Below, one piece after another: positions 30,148-38,356 of a stretch of DNA of 64,000 nucleotides. Position 1 is the first letter of the stretch, and each line of letters opens with the position of its first letter. The DNA is from Thermoanaerobacterium sp. PSU-2. Its GTDB lineage: Bacteria; Bacillota; Thermoanaerobacteria; Thermoanaerobacterales; Thermoanaerobacteraceae. The stretch spans positions 1-64,000 of the forward strand of contig NZ_MSQD01000010.1 in the NCBI RefSeq assembly GCF_002102475.1, written 5' to 3'. The position numbers and the translations under genes are program-made. A model generated the notes under the pieces. That model was not told the origin of the DNA. It was given only the letters and a program-made list of their open reading frames with translations, and made no database searches.

Positions 30148-32631
30148 TTAAAAGTACAGGGATTTTAAAAATTCTTCTTGAAAATATGGGTTATTTGAAA
30201 GTTCGATGTACTTGACCTTATCTCTTATCACTTTAGATTTCTCAAGCATCTCATCAGAAAGAAGCGCAAAAGATGCTCCTAACCCCGCTGCGTTCCCTAT
30301 TTGAACTGCCTTTTCTTTTAATCCCTTTGGTATAAGCCCTATTGCTGCAGCGCTTTCTACGCTTATGTAGCTGCCAAACCCTCCTGCTAAGTAAACTTTT
30401 TTTATATCTTCTTCATCAATATTCATCTCTCTCATGAGAATATTGATTCCAGCCTGTATGGCTCCTTTTGCCAATTGCACCTGCCTTATATCCTTTTGTG
30501 TAAGGTATATGCCACCTGCCTTGTCTATTAAAAACGATGGCATATCGTCGTATTGCACAATGCGATCTAAAAACTTTTTACCAACTACGCTTGTCACTTC
30601 ATCTTTATCAAATATCCTTCCAGTATTATCAACTATTCCATGCTTAAAAAGCTCTGCCACCACATCCACGATGCCTGAACCGCATACACCCTTTGCCGCC
30701 TTTCCTCCAATGGTAGTAAATATGGGATCTCTTTCAAGATCCACATGATCTATTGCACCTTCTACTCCGCTTAAACCAAAAGTGATGCCAGCTCCTTCAA
30801 AGGCAGGCCCTGCAGCAGCGGAACAGGATATGAGAAAGTCTTTATTCCCCAGCACTACCTCTCCATTTGTGCCTATATCTATCAGCAAAATGATATCATC
30901 ACTTTCACTGATGCGGCTTGAAAGTACAGCCGCCACTGTATCCGCTCCAACGTATGAGGCAACCATAGGAAGCGTCACAATGTATCCTTCCCTGTTTATA
31001 TCTATCCCCAAATCTTTCGACTTCACTTCAATTGATGACGTAAACGCAGGTATATAAGGCGAATTAGCGATATTCTCAGCAGGTACTCCTAAAGCCAAGT
31101 GGATCATGACAGTATTGCCAACCATCACTACTTCATATATACTTTCATTTGAAATTCCTTGTCTTTCACAAAAATAATCTACTATCATATTGATTTCTTC
31201 AATCATCGCCACGTGCAATCTATAAAGTCCATCTTCTTTAGCGATTGTGTAATTTATCCTCGATATGACATCGGCGCCATAGGACCTTTGTGGATTTGCA
31301 CCTGAAAAGACGTCTATCATTTTCCCTGTGGAGATATCGTACAAGTATGCAGCGATTGTAGTAGTGCCTATATCCAAAGATATGCCGTATAAACTGCCAA
31401 CAAAGTCAGTACCTTCAATGGATATGATCTCATTCTTTCTCAATACACAAATGGCATTATAACCACTTTTATCTAATACACCTGGAAGCACCTTCAATAC
31501 GCTTAGTGGAATTTTTGCGTCAAATCCTAATGCGTCGCATACCCTCTTAAAATCATCTCTCTGGTCATCCAGTGTAGGCGTATCAAGCTTTATGGGGATT
31601 TTTTTGACTCTCGGGTTTACACTGTCAACTTCAAATAGTCCAACGCTTTCAGTCAAGACTGATATTTCTCCTTCATCTAAAACTGTGATAGAAAGATCTC
31701 TATCAACATTTACAAAGCATGAAAGCCTTACGCCTTTTTCAAGCTCTACATCGCTTAAATTTTTCATCTCCTCGGAAGTCACAGGAAGCTTATAATCTAT
31801 TATGACTTTGCACTTTCCACAAGTGTGATAGCCACCACATGAATTAGGCACTGGCACGCCATTCTCTATCAATGTTTTAAAAAGATTTGCACCATCTTGT
31901 GCTAAAATTTCCTTGTATTCATCTCTGTATTTGACTTTCAGTGTGTGATACATCTTTTTCTCATTGCGGTAGATACACTGAAAAAAATCGCATTTGCTGC
32001 AATCGTGGTGTGACGATGATGACTTAATATCTTTTCCTATTCCTAATATGAAGGACAGAGATTTTACAGGATGCATCATGTTACTTTCATCCAACGTAAC
32101 ACCTATCTTAGATGCATCCAGGTGTTTGAATATAATCTTCTGTGACGCTATATCCCACTTGTCATCGCCAGGGAACATCATCTCAGTCAATACATACCCT
32201 TCTTTTGACGCATAATTTGCCACATCGCTGTAAAACTTCTCACAAAGCTTATCTAATGCCGCATTTCCGATGGCATCGTATATCATTCCATCCATATACT
32301 TCCCATCATCAAAAAGTCTTGATGATACATTTTCAATGCCGTCTTTAATAGTGACAACAGCCATGATGACATATTCTGCGCCTTTTAATCTTTCTACTAT
32401 GTGCTTTTCATTTATCACATCATCGCTTAGAAACCTTATATCATCATTTTCATGGTCGTACTCAAAAGAAACCCTGTCAAAGCAAACTACAGGCTCAATA
32501 AGAGCATAAGCATCGTGTATAGCATTTCTGATTTTGTCTAATAAACCTTTATAAGGCTGGGAATCCTTGTATCCCAAATACCTTAAAACAGACTTCTCAT
32601 CTATCTCTATTTCATAAGACTTTATATCCAT
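30148..32631 (-). CDS. Corrinoid-protein reactivator fused to a MetH-activation-like domain
   Basis: An 827-residue protein with three parts. Residues 1 to about 225 resemble the activation domain of B12-dependent methionine synthase (EKSVLRYLGYKDSQP start, ending in CSKCDFFQCIYR with C211, C214 and C219). Residues about 230-325 are a 2Fe-2S ferredoxin domain with C265, C271, C274 and C305. Residues from about 340 to the end are the ASKHA-type ATPase that drives reductive reactivation of cobalt(II) corrinoids (YGISLDIGTTTIAAYLY, IDIGTNGEVVLG, LAGGFGSYI). ASKHA activators rescue inactive corrinoid methyltransferases; the fused N terminus suggests the partner is a MetH lacking its own activation domain. 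The start is chosen because GAGGAGG lies five bases upstream. Confidence 0.88.
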   Translation of the reverse strand: MDIKSYEIEIDEKSVLRYLGYKDSQPYKGLLDKIRNAIHDAYALIEPVVCFDRVSFEYDHENDDIRFLSDDVINEKHIVERLKGAEYVIMAVVTIKDGIENVSSRLFDDGKYMDGMIYDAIGNAALDKLCEKFYSDVANYASKEGYVLTEMMFPGDDKWDIASQKIIFKHLDASKIGVTLDESNMMHPVKSLSFILGIGKDIKSSSSHHDCSKCDFFQCIYRNEKKMYHTLKVKYRDEYKEILAQDGANLFKTLIENGVPVPNSCGGYHTCGKCKVIIDYKLPVTSEEMKNLSDVELEKGVRLSCFVNVDRDLSITVLDEGEISVLTESVGLFEVDSVNPRVKKIPIKLDTPTLDDQRDDFKRVCDALGFDAKIPLSVLKVLPGVLDKSGYNAICVLRKNEIISIEGTDFVGSLYGISLDIGTTTIAAYLYDISTGKMIDVFSGANPQRSYGADVISRINYTIAKEDGLYRLHVAMIEEINMIVDYFCERQGISNESIYEVVMVGNTVMIHLALGVPAENIANSPYIPAFTSSIEVKSKDLGIDINREGYIVTLPMVASYVGADTVAAVLSSRISESDDIILLIDIGTNGEVVLGNKDFLISCSAAAGPAFEGAGITFGLSGVEGAIDHVDLERDPIFTTIGGKAAKGVCGSGIVDVVAELFKHGIVDNTGRIFDKDEVTSVVGKKFLDRIVQYDDMPSFLIDKAGGIYLTQKDIRQVQLAKGAIQAGINILMREMNIDEEDIKKVYLAGGFGSYISVESAAAIGLIPKGLKEKAVQIGNAAGLGASFALLSDEMLEKSKVIRDKVKYIELSNNPYFQEEFLKSLYF

Positions 32632-32716
32632 CTTCTCCTCCTCATTTTGTTTCATTATAGAAACTACTTCTGTCAAAACCAAACTTAGCCAACTATTGAA
32701 ATGGTGGTAAAATTCG

Positions 32717-32809
32717 TCATCTGGATTTTCCGTATTTTATTATCGCCCATATTCCTAATATTGCTACAACACTTACGCAAATTAAAACCAAAATTATAAC
32801 TATCGCCAT
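32717..32809 (-). CDS. 30-residue single-helix membrane peptide
   Basis: An ATG-started frame of 30 codons with GAGGT five bases upstream. The sequence is one hydrophobic helix (MAIVIILVLICVSVVAILGI) followed by WAIIKYGKSR, so a positively charged tail after a membrane helix. It is too short for normal gene calling. It lies between another small membrane protein and the corrinoid reactivator gene, all on the minus strand. Function is unknown. Confidence 0.55.
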   Translation of the reverse strand: MAIVIILVLICVSVVAILGIWAIIKYGKSR

Positions 32810-32941
32810 TTTATACCTCATATTTAAAAATTATTTGTTTATTTTTCAATGATTTTGGTTTATAATATATATTGCAAGGAATTGCAGGAAATTGTCATTT
32901 GGATATAAAACGCATTTTTAGATTATGCTTTTGGGCATAAT

Positions 32942-33121
32942 CTAATTTTCTTTATCTTTTATTACTACTGAAAACTCTGTCTTAGCCTTGTCTACTATGT
33001 TTGCTTTTGTTTGGACTTTTACCGCAATGTTATCTCTATTGTATACTACCATCGCTACTATGCCCACAATTGCTACTATCGTTGTGCAAAAAATTAATGT
33101 TATTTGTACACTTTCACTCAC
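32942..33121 (-). CDS. Small single-pass membrane protein
   Basis: A 59-residue protein. The GTG at 33121 is chosen because GGAGGTGAG lies just upstream. A longer frame from 33193 runs through a hairpin that can hide this site. An N-terminal hydrophobic helix (about 6-27, ITLIFCTTIVAIVGIVAMVV) is followed by a charged, probably cytoplasmic tail rich in Lys and Val. The helix resembles that of the 30-residue peptide downstream. No function can be given. Confidence 0.6.
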   Translation of the reverse strand: MSESVQITLIFCTTIVAIVGIVAMVVYNRDNIAVKVQTKANIVDKAKTEFSVVIKDKEN

Positions 33122-33124
33122 ATA

Positions 33125-33176
33125 CTCACCTCCGCGCTTTGCTCCTGCAATTCCTTGACGGTGTAGGAGAGGTGAG
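33125..33176 (-). promoter_or_regulatory. Hairpin that can mask the small ORF's ribosome binding site
   Basis: On the minus strand CTCACCTC (33176-33169) is exactly complementary to GAGGTGAG (33132-33125), which is the ribosome binding site of the GTG start at 33121. The 36-base loop holds CAAGGAATTGCAGGA, a 15-mer also present on the plus strand at 32875-32889. Confidence 0.55.
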
Positions 33177-33267
33177 CAGTATTTTATATCCAAATCCCCT
33201 TATATTATAACATATCTATACAAAAAGGTATCAATTAAGCTTATTTATGAATTATTCTAAATCTCTA

Positions 33268-33296
33268 TTGATTATCAATCGATTTAGTGCTATTAT
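33268..33296 (+). promoter_or_regulatory. Sigma-A promoter of nikR-cbiMNQO
   Basis: TTGATT (33268-33273), a 17-base spacer, and TATTAT (33291-33296). An ATTGATTATCAAT palindrome (33267-33279) overlaps the -35 and could be an operator. Confidence 0.75.
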
Positions 33297-33321
33297 TTTT
33301 ATAAAAGTAACACAAGAGGAG

Positions 33322-33747
33322 ATGATACATCTGGAAGAAATTACACGTTTCGGAGTCTCGATGGAAGCGAATTTACTTTCACAGTTTGATAAATTGATTG
33401 AGTCAAAAAACTACAAAAACAGGTCTGAGGCAATAAGAGATTTGATCAGAGATTACATAGTGGAAAACCAGTGCAAATCAGATGACGCCGAATCAATCGG
33501 CACTGTCACGTATGTTTACAACCATGAAGTAAGGGAGATAAGCGACAAACTTGTGGACATTCAGCATGGACACCATGAAAACATAATCTCCAGCATGCAC
33601 GTCCACCTTGATGAGCACAATTGCCTAGAAGTGATGGTTGTAAAAGGCACTTCAAAGACTATATCAGCTATAGCCGACGAGATAATAAGCACAAAAGGCG
33701 TAAAGCATGGAAAGCTTGTCATGACGACGACAGGCAAAAACTTATAA
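33322..33747 (+). CDS. nikR: Nickel-responsive regulator NikR
   Basis: A ribbon-helix-helix repressor of about 141 residues. The N-terminal strand [16 protein letters not shown] binds DNA. The C-terminal ACT-like domain has the nickel square-planar ligands H82, H93, H95 and C101 (IQHGHH and [13 protein letters not shown]). The usual family start is around [12 protein letters not shown] 33322 or CTG 33331, both near AAGAGGAG, are the candidates. An ATG at 33247 is excluded because the promoter lies downstream of it. It heads the metal-uptake operon and should repress it when nickel is plentiful. Confidence 0.9.
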   Translation: MIHLEEITRFGVSMEANLLSQFDKLIESKNYKNRSEAIRDLIRDYIVENQCKSDDAESIGTVTYVYNHEVREISDKLVDIQHGHHENIISSMHVHLDEHNCLEVMVVKGTSKTISAIADEIISTKGVKHGKLVMTTTGKNL

Positions 33748-33759
33748 GGGGGAGTTTTT

Positions 33760-34452
33760 ATGCATATACCAGATGGATATTTAAGTCCTTCCACCTGTGC
33801 TGTTATGGGTGCTGCAATGGTACCTGTATTAGCTGTGGCAACAAAGAAAGTAAATGAAACTTTTGATAAGAAGGACGTACCTACAATGGCAATAGGTTCA
33901 GCCTTTGCCTTCACCATAATGATGTTTAACGTGCCTATACCTGGTGGTACAACAGCCCACGCTGTAGGCGCCACGCTTTTGGCCATCGCATTAGGTCCAT
34001 GGGGAGCCAGTATTTCTCTTACAGTCGCACTTCTTATACAATCGTTGTTCTTTGGCGATGGTGGCATATTAGCATTAGGTGCAAATAGCTTTAACATGGC
34101 ATTCGTAGCACCTTTCGTTGGATACGGCGTATACATGCTGCTTCAAAAGTTTAAAGTAGGAAAGGTGATATCGTCTGCCATAGGTGCATACATAGGCATA
34201 AATGCAGCAGCACTTGCCGCATCAATAGAATTAGGACTTCAACCTGTGCTTTTTCACACAGCAGACGGTCGTGCCTTATACTTCCCATACGGGCTTAGTC
34301 AGTCTATACCTGCCATGATGTTGGCGCACCTTACAGTAGCCGGGTTAGTAGAGGCAGCGGTAACTGGACTTGTAGTTCACTACCTTATTAAAGCTGGTGA
34401 AGACAACTTGCTTTATAAATTCTCTTACAGGCTAAGGGGTGAAAATAAATGA
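33760..34452 (+). CDS. cbiM: Cobalt/nickel ECF transporter S component CbiM/NikM
   Basis: A 230-residue membrane protein. The N-terminal MHIPDGYLS provides the conserved metal-binding His2 and the amino terminus. FNVPIPGGTTAHAVGA and FFGDGGILALGANSFNMA complete the family signature. Seven hydrophobic segments are seen. The NikR gene upstream favours nickel over cobalt. GGGGGA precedes the start. Confidence 0.94.
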   Translation: MHIPDGYLSPSTCAVMGAAMVPVLAVATKKVNETFDKKDVPTMAIGSAFAFTIMMFNVPIPGGTTAHAVGATLLAIALGPWGASISLTVALLIQSLFFGDGGILALGANSFNMAFVAPFVGYGVYMLLQKFKVGKVISSAIGAYIGINAAALAASIELGLQPVLFHTADGRALYFPYGLSQSIPAMMLAHLTVAGLVEAAVTGLVVHYLIKAGEDNLLYKFSYRLRGENK

Positions 34453-34766
34453 AGAAACTTTTGATAGCTGCTATAGTGATAATACTGCTTACACCGATTG
34501 GACTTTTAGCGCCAGGATCTGCATGGGGTGAGTGGGGCATAGATGAGATAAAAAACATGGTGGGATATGTGCCAAGCGGAATGAAACACTTTTCAGATAC
34601 AGTAAAGGCTTTATTCCCTGATTACGGCATACCTGGCTTTGACAAAAACTTTTTCCAGCAATCAATAGGTTACATATTCTCAGCTATCGTAGGAATCGCA
34701 GTAATTGCCATAGTGTTTTTTATCCTTAGCAAAATGATAGGTAGACAAGAGGGAAAAAATGAGTAA
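34449..34766 (+). CDS. CbiN/NikN-type transporter subunit (PDGLE-like)
   Basis: A 105-residue protein with transmembrane helices at both ends (about 3-24 and 74-97) and an extracytoplasmic loop between. It starts by ATGA overlap with cbiM. The LAPGSAWGEWG segment and the two-helix layout match the PDGLE/NikN accessory subunit, which assists the CbiM substrate unit. Confidence 0.82.
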   Translation: MKKLLIAAIVIILLTPIGLLAPGSAWGEWGIDEIKNMVGYVPSGMKHFSDTVKALFPDYGIPGFDKNFFQQSIGYIFSAIVGIAVIAIVFFILSKMIGRQEGKNE

Positions 34767-35589
34767 TTTCATCGAAAAGACTGTATTGAGTATACAAAGT
34801 ACATTTCAAGATATGTTTGAGTCAGACGAAATTGCCATAAAACACGGCCTTATGCAATCACTGGACACGAGAGTACGGCTTTTATCTATATTGCTTTTGA
34901 TCCTCTTATGCAATTTAAGCAGCTCATGGCAATTTCTGTGTTTGATGGTTGTATACTCTATTTTTGTTGCTATACTTTCGAAAGTGCCAATAAAGTCCTA
35001 TATATTCAGGGTATCATCAGTATCCGTAATCTTCACAGGGATCGTATTAATACCGTCATTGTTTAACATTGTGAAGCCGGGAAATCCGCTTATATACATT
35101 GGCAAAAACTTGTACATTACAAGGAGCGGAGCTATAAGCGCATCGATTTTCATAATGCGCTCTTTTGTCTCCCTTTCCTTCATATACATTTTGATACTAT
35201 CCACAAAATGGGTGGAGATTTTAAAAGCCTTTAGGTACTTCAAACTGCCGAAAATTTTCTCTGCCACACTTGATATATCGTTTAGGTATATAACTCTTTT
35301 CCTGGATGTGGCGTCAAACATGTACCTTGCCAGAAAAAGCAGAAACGTAGGAAAGTCTAAAGGCAAAAGCGAGAGAAGATTTGTAGCGTCGTCAATGGGA
35401 AATCTCTTAATAAGATCTGAACATTTAAGCAGCGAAGTCTACAGTGCCATGATTTCTCGCGGATACAAAGGCGAATACAAGACAATAAGCGACTTTAAAT
35501 TTGATATCTTTGATGCAATCTGGATATTATTCAACATATCATTTTTTGCAGCAACTTTTATTGTAAAAGGAGGCAGACTTTGGATATAG
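34759..35589 (+). CDS. cbiQ: ECF transporter T component CbiQ
   Basis: A 276-residue transmembrane coupling protein. The cytoplasmic helix motifs that grip the ATPase are SRNVGK and MISRGYKGE (A-R-G family motifs). It overlaps the previous gene by eight bases. Confidence 0.9.
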   Translation: MSNFIEKTVLSIQSTFQDMFESDEIAIKHGLMQSLDTRVRLLSILLLILLCNLSSSWQFLCLMVVYSIFVAILSKVPIKSYIFRVSSVSVIFTGIVLIPSLFNIVKPGNPLIYIGKNLYITRSGAISASIFIMRSFVSLSFIYILILSTKWVEILKAFRYFKLPKIFSATLDISFRYITLFLDVASNMYLARKSRNVGKSKGKSERRFVASSMGNLLIRSEHLSSEVYSAMISRGYKGEYKTISDFKFDIFDAIWILFNISFFAATFIVKGGRLWI

Positions 35590-36308
35590 TATTTGAACTT
35601 AAAAACGTTTCGTACTCATATATAAAGCCACAACCTGCGCTTATTGATGTGAACTTTAGCGTATTAAGTGGAGAAAGTCTAATAATTTTAGGCGCCAACG
35701 GCTCCGGAAAGTCCACTCTATTAAAATTGATGGATGGCTTGATAAAGCCAGATAAAGGCGATATATTGGCATTTGGCAAATCCATATTTGATCTGAAAGG
35801 CGACCAAGAATACCATTTTAGGAGAAAAGTGGGTTACCTTTTTCAGGACTCTGACGTCCAGCTTTTCAATGCGTGTGTCTTTGATGAAGTAGCATTTGCT
35901 CCACTGCAGATGGGATTAAATCCAGATAAGGTAAAGTCGATGGTAGAAAATACTCTTGAGTCGTTCGGCATCGCAAAATTAAAAGACAGACCGCCATACA
36001 GGCTAAGCGGCGGTGAAAAAAAGAAAGTGGCTTTAGCATCAATAATGGTAATAAATCCAGATGTGTTGCTTTTAGATGAGCCTACAAATGGCCTCGATCC
36101 AAGGTCGAGAAAGTGGCTTTACAAGATGTTAAGCGACCTAAAAGATGATGGAAAGACGCTTGTAATATCTACACACGATTTGGATTTATCCAGAATCATT
36201 GCCGATAGAGTCGTCGTGATGAATGAATCACACTCGATAGAGGCTGTAGGAAAAGCCAGTGAAATACTTGATGACAGCACACTGCTTGAAAATGTGAATC
36301 TGATATGA
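35580..36308 (+). CDS. cbiO: ECF transporter ATPase CbiO
   Basis: A 242-residue ATPase starting at TTG 35580, with AAAGGAGG six bases upstream inside cbiQ. Walker A GANGSGKST, Q-loop FQDSDVQLF, signature YRLSGGEKKKVALA, Walker B VLLLDEPTNGLDP, and STHDLD with the switch histidine are all present. It energises the CbiMNQ complex and ends the operon before a terminator. Confidence 0.94.
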   Translation: MDIVFELKNVSYSYIKPQPALIDVNFSVLSGESLIILGANGSGKSTLLKLMDGLIKPDKGDILAFGKSIFDLKGDQEYHFRRKVGYLFQDSDVQLFNACVFDEVAFAPLQMGLNPDKVKSMVENTLESFGIAKLKDRPPYRLSGGEKKKVALASIMVINPDVLLLDEPTNGLDPRSRKWLYKMLSDLKDDGKTLVISTHDLDLSRIIADRVVVMNESHSIEAVGKASEILDDSTLLENVNLI

Positions 36309-36312
36309 ATTT

Positions 36313-36337
36313 AGCTCCCACTATCGGGAGCTTTTTA
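36313..36337 (+). terminator. Terminator after cbiO
   Basis: AGCTCCC (36313-36319) pairs with GGGAGCT (36326-36332), then five T. It lies between convergent genes and just touches the end of the MFS gene. Confidence 0.88.
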
Positions 36338-37480
36338 TTTAGAATACAGTTTAAGCGATGACTGAAGAACATTAAGCATTACAATCACCAGCACCATAAA
36401 AACTACGATAAATGAAAATCCCACAAACACGCCGAATAAATCGCTTAGCTTCCCTATTATAAAATTGGCTACCATGTTTATAGACGAACTTACAGTAACT
36501 ATGACGCTTATGACAACACCTGTATTTTCTTTAAAGCTCTTCATCGCCAATGCCATAGTCGTAGGATAAATTATAGAGTAGAATAAACCTGCCATAGACA
36601 GAAGAATCGATAAATCCTGACTTACCATGCTTAAGGCCACAAAAGATGCTGCTAATGATGCAAATATGAATATGCTTTTCACATATCCTATTTTCTCAAC
36701 CACAAACCCGCCTAAAAGCCTGCCTATTGTAAAAGCAGCAAAGAAAAGCGACAGATACATAGAACTTTTTACGCTATTCATGCCGTAAGATCCTTTAAGG
36801 TACGTCACAGCCCAGTTGCCTATGCCGACTTCTGATGCGATGTAAAATCCTAACATGACTGAAAACAAAATGACATGCCTATCTTTTAGTACATCCAAAT
36901 ATTTTACTTTACCGCTACCTACATATTTAGCTGTGCCAGGAAATCTCGTAAACAAAACCACAATAAGCATTAAAAGAGCTATAATGCCTCCAAAAAGATA
37001 TATACTTTGCCATGAATACTTTAAAGCCACAAGCCTTCCTGCCGCATTTGGCGAAATCGAAGCTCCAAAACCGTAAAAGAAATGCAAAAGGTTCATCATT
37101 ATAGCCTGATTAACCAAAAATGCAACTGCAGCAGTGGCATTTATGCCTATCTCCAGCATCCCTATGCCAAAATTCATGCAGAAGAAGAAAATCAAAAACA
37201 CAAAGAAAATCGGTGATGCAAAATACCCTAAAATCCCTATGATGATAAAGACAAGTCCTAAGGACAATGCCATCTTACTGCCATATCTATTTACAATCAT
37301 CCCACCAACAAACGAAGCTATGATAAAACCAAGGCTTCCTATAAACAAAAGAAGCCCAATGTACGTATAATCAACATTGTAAAACGACTTAATAGGCGAT
37401 AATACAGGACCTTTTATGTTATCGACAAGACCTATTAAAAGCATCAAAAGGTAATTTAAAACAACAATAAATATCTGCAT
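36335..37480 (-). CDS. MFS transporter
   Basis: A 381-residue major facilitator with twelve hydrophobic segments. The loop after helix 2 (GGMIVNRYGSKMAL) matches the MFS signature. FAAFTIGRLLGGFVVEKIGY in the second half also fits, with general similarity to sugar-proton symporters. The start at 37480 is chosen because GGGAGG lies upstream; a frame from 37507 lacks one. No neighbour indicates the substrate. Confidence 0.88.
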   Translation of the reverse strand: MQIFIVVLNYLLMLLIGLVDNIKGPVLSPIKSFYNVDYTYIGLLLFIGSLGFIIASFVGGMIVNRYGSKMALSLGLVFIIIGILGYFASPIFFVFLIFFFCMNFGIGMLEIGINATAAVAFLVNQAIMMNLLHFFYGFGASISPNAAGRLVALKYSWQSIYLFGGIIALLMLIVVLFTRFPGTAKYVGSGKVKYLDVLKDRHVILFSVMLGFYIASEVGIGNWAVTYLKGSYGMNSVKSSMYLSLFFAAFTIGRLLGGFVVEKIGYVKSIFIFASLAASFVALSMVSQDLSILLSMAGLFYSIIYPTTMALAMKSFKENTGVVISVIVTVSSSINMVANFIIGKLSDLFGVFVGFSFIVVFMVLVIVMLNVLQSSLKLYSK

Positions 37481-37610
37481 TTTTTCCTCCCTTATCAATA
37501 ATGCCATATTTCATTATATAGCATTAAAGGGAATAATACAATGAAATATACTCTTACACTTAATAGCCATAGCCTCCAAAGAAAGGGAGATAAAGCTAAT
37601 GTCCACCAAT

Positions 37611-37637
37611 AAAAAAAAGGCGGAAACAAAACCGCCA
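37611..37637 (-). terminator. Terminator of the TetR/reductase unit
   Basis: On the minus strand TTGGCGG and its complement CCGCC form a stem followed by eight T, about 110 bases after the TetR gene. Confidence 0.8.
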
Positions 37638-37746
37638 AATAGATTTGTACAAAATTTTCGAGCTAACGCTTAAACTGTTAGAAATAATATTAGCTTTTAT
37701 TATAACACAAATTTGTGACTTGTAGACCAAAAGAAATATCTATATT

Positions 37747-38340
37747 CTATTTTTCAATATAGCTTTCTGCCATTCTGGATATTATGTCTTCCATCTCAGC
37801 TAAAAGATCGGTTTTTCCGTCTTTTAAACACCAGTCGAATATTACACCTCTCGCTACAATAAATAGCTTCTCTGTAATTTCCTCACAGTTAAAAGTGCCG
37901 GGTATCTTGCCTTTTTCTTGCTCATTTTTTAATATTTGAATAAGCATATTCTGCATAGAACGTCCATGTGTTAAAAACATCTTATTCGTGGGAATATACA
38001 GATTTTTAGCCATATCTACTCCATCATTTATTGCAAGCTTGGCATATACGAGAAAATACTGAACCAATATATCCTTGCAGTCTGTATAAGCCTCTAAGAT
38101 CTTCGGCACTTCAGCCTCAAAAAATTCATCGCCATGCTTAAATATCTCCACTAAAAGATCATATTTGGATCTAAAGTAGTGATAATAATTTCCTATCGAA
38201 ACATTGGCCTTTTCTGCTATGTCTTTTACAGTTATGTTGTCATACCCGTGTTTTTTTATGAGCTCTACACCGCAACTGTATATCCTCTTTTTAGTGGCAA
38301 TGGCCTGCTTTTCTCTGGAAGTTAAACTTTCTGGCACCAA
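37747..38340 (-). CDS. TetR-family regulator
   Basis: A 197-residue repressor with helix-turn-helix ITVKDIAEKANVSIGNYYHYF (about 40-60). It starts 16 bases after the 2,4-dienoyl-CoA reductase-like gene, so both are in one unit. A TGAACATGTTCA palindrome at the start of that unit is its likely operator. Confidence 0.87.
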   Translation of the reverse strand: MVPESLTSREKQAIATKKRIYSCGVELIKKHGYDNITVKDIAEKANVSIGNYYHYFRSKYDLLVEIFKHGDEFFEAEVPKILEAYTDCKDILVQYFLVYAKLAINDGVDMAKNLYIPTNKMFLTHGRSMQNMLIQILKNEQEKGKIPGTFNCEEITEKLFIVARGVIFDWCLKDGKTDLLAEMEDIISRMAESYIEK

Positions 38341-38356
38341 TCTCTCTCCTGTTCTT

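Noticed and set aside
32921-32944. AGATTATGC hairpin at the end of the 59-residue ORF as a terminator
   Set aside because: The stem is perfect, but on the ORF's strand it is followed by A-rich sequence, not T.
33247-33321. N-terminal extension of NikR from ATG 33247
   Set aside because: The promoter at 33268-33296 lies downstream of that codon, and NikR homologues begin near EEITRFG.
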